NCBI GenBank assembly: GCA_043798815.1
Contig: JAZDOH010000033.1
Coordinates: 1-6,200, forward strand
DNA length: 6,200 nt
Origin: JAZDOH01 sp043798815
GTDB lineage: Bacteria; Patescibacteriota; Gracilibacteria; UM-FILTER-43-11
Direction: 5' to 3'
Part shown: in pieces, positions 5,847 through 6,200 of the stretch
Layout: each line of letters begins with the position of its first letter
How positions within the stretch are numbered: the first letter of the stretch is position 1
Made by a program: the position numbers and the translations under genes
The notes under the pieces: model-generated
Seen by the model: only the letters and a program-made list of their open reading frames with translations
Database searches by the model: none
Told to the model about the DNA's origin: nothing

Positions 5847-6200
5847 TTATAGATGCTTAAGAACCCCCTCATGAATCATGTTTTGTTTGTCATCTTGGGT
5901 TTGTCAGATAGATTCTCTATGATTTCCGTTTTTTGTTTGTGGTAAGCCAAAAATTAAAAAACATTCTTTTCCGCTGACGTCAAAAAAATCGCTGAATCAT
6001 TCCAAAAATCAATGAGGTAATTGCCGGAATCTCGTGGAAATATGGAGTCAATCTGGCATCTAACTTATATCGACTTTATATTGATCTGACTCCATGCCGA
6101 TAACACATGATGCCAAGAAATCATTCGCAAGGAGCTTTTTCAGAGCAATTTTTTGGCCAACATCAATTCCAAAACGCGTCAAGGTCAAGTGAATTGTAAA
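5847..6200. other. Intergenic stretch without a convincing gene
   Basis: No open frame here looks clearly coding and complete. Visible items are T/G-rich tracts with a repeated TTTGTTTGT (near 5882 and 5932), several short stop-bounded frames, the inverted repeat at 6042-6095, and frames open to the right edge. On the minus strand a 46-codon frame enters from the edge and ends with TAG at 6060-6062 (it includes GIDVGQKIALKKLLANDF and ends ESDQYKVDIS). On the plus strand an ATG at 6094 opens a 32-codon frame. These overlap each other and neither is recognisable. The minus frame could be the end of a gene beyond the window. I see no tRNA cloverleaf, riboswitch or CRISPR pattern. Confidence 0.5.
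6042..6095. repeat. Perfect 9-bp inverted repeat with extended imperfect arms
   Basis: ATGGAGTCA (6042-6050) and TGACTCCAT (6087-6095) are perfect inverse copies 36 nt apart, and inward ATC/GAT adds three pairs with one bulged base. A second pair, TGGCATC (6054-6060) and GATGCCA (6109-6115), overlaps it, so two alternative hairpins are possible. The GGAG-initial arms resemble the palindromes left by IS200-like (REP-associated) tyrosine transposases, but no transposase is present in the window. It has no T-run and is not a terminator. Confidence 0.5.

Noticed and set aside
5871..5945. Plus-strand ATG opening a short hydrophobic 24-codon frame (MNHVLFVILG...)
   Set aside because: Too short, no ribosome binding site or promoter nearby, and its T-rich composition alone explains the hydrophobic residues.
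6129..6134. AAGGAG, a possible ribosome binding site on the plus strand
   Set aside because: No ATG, GTG or TTG at normal spacing opens a sustained frame within the window.

Overview
The window looks like a piece of a bacterial chromosome, most plausibly from a Candidatus Patescibacteria (CPR) lineage. That assignment is inference. It rests on a VirB6-like gene in one operon with several small VirB2-like pilin genes, on compact gene packing, on starts that lack Shine-Dalgarno sequences, and on TTGACN-N17-TATAAN promoters placed very close to the start codons. TGA is used as a stop by uvrB and by two genes of the secretion operon, so the code is the standard bacterial one and not the UGA=Gly code of Gracilibacteria/SR1. 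No 16S or other decisive marker is present.

Layout. Positions 3-1376 (+) hold the C-terminal two thirds of uvrB, the nucleotide-excision-repair helicase; its 5' end lies outside the window. A well-formed promoter (1392-1420) follows directly and drives a small, very acidic, cysteine-rich predicted lipoprotein (1442-2017, +) of unknown function. A long hairpin with U-tracts (2022-2069) separates it from the convergent genes and probably terminates transcription from both sides.

On the minus strand, 5788 down to 2091 is a type IV secretion system (T4SS)-like locus. In transcription order it encodes a 669-aa VirB6/TrbL-like polytopic membrane protein, a 185-aa protein made of two tandem pilin-like units, a 117-aa single-unit pilin-like protein, and a 232-aa pilin-like protein with a large exported metal-binding-type N-terminal domain. 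The first three genes overlap by 4 nt and 1 nt, so they are very probably one translationally coupled unit. The fourth appears to have its own promoter behind a weak hairpin. All four have Sec-type signal peptides. The likely picture is a membrane channel component (VirB6-like) plus a set of paralogous pilin subunits forming a pilus or envelope-spanning channel for DNA or protein transfer, DNA uptake or cell contact. The ATPases (VirB4, VirB11, VirD4) are not in this window.

Positions 5789-6200 hold the promoter of the T4SS operon, a small hairpin, a perfect 9-bp inverted repeat around 6042-6095, and short open frames touching the window edge. I see no convincing gene there.

The most interesting points are the metal-binding-domain/pilin fusion, the double-pilin protein, the four pilin units spread over three paralogous proteins, the acidic Cys-rich lipoprotein next to them, and a repeated arrangement in which a TATAAT-like box sits 18-21 nt before a start codon that has no ribosome binding site.
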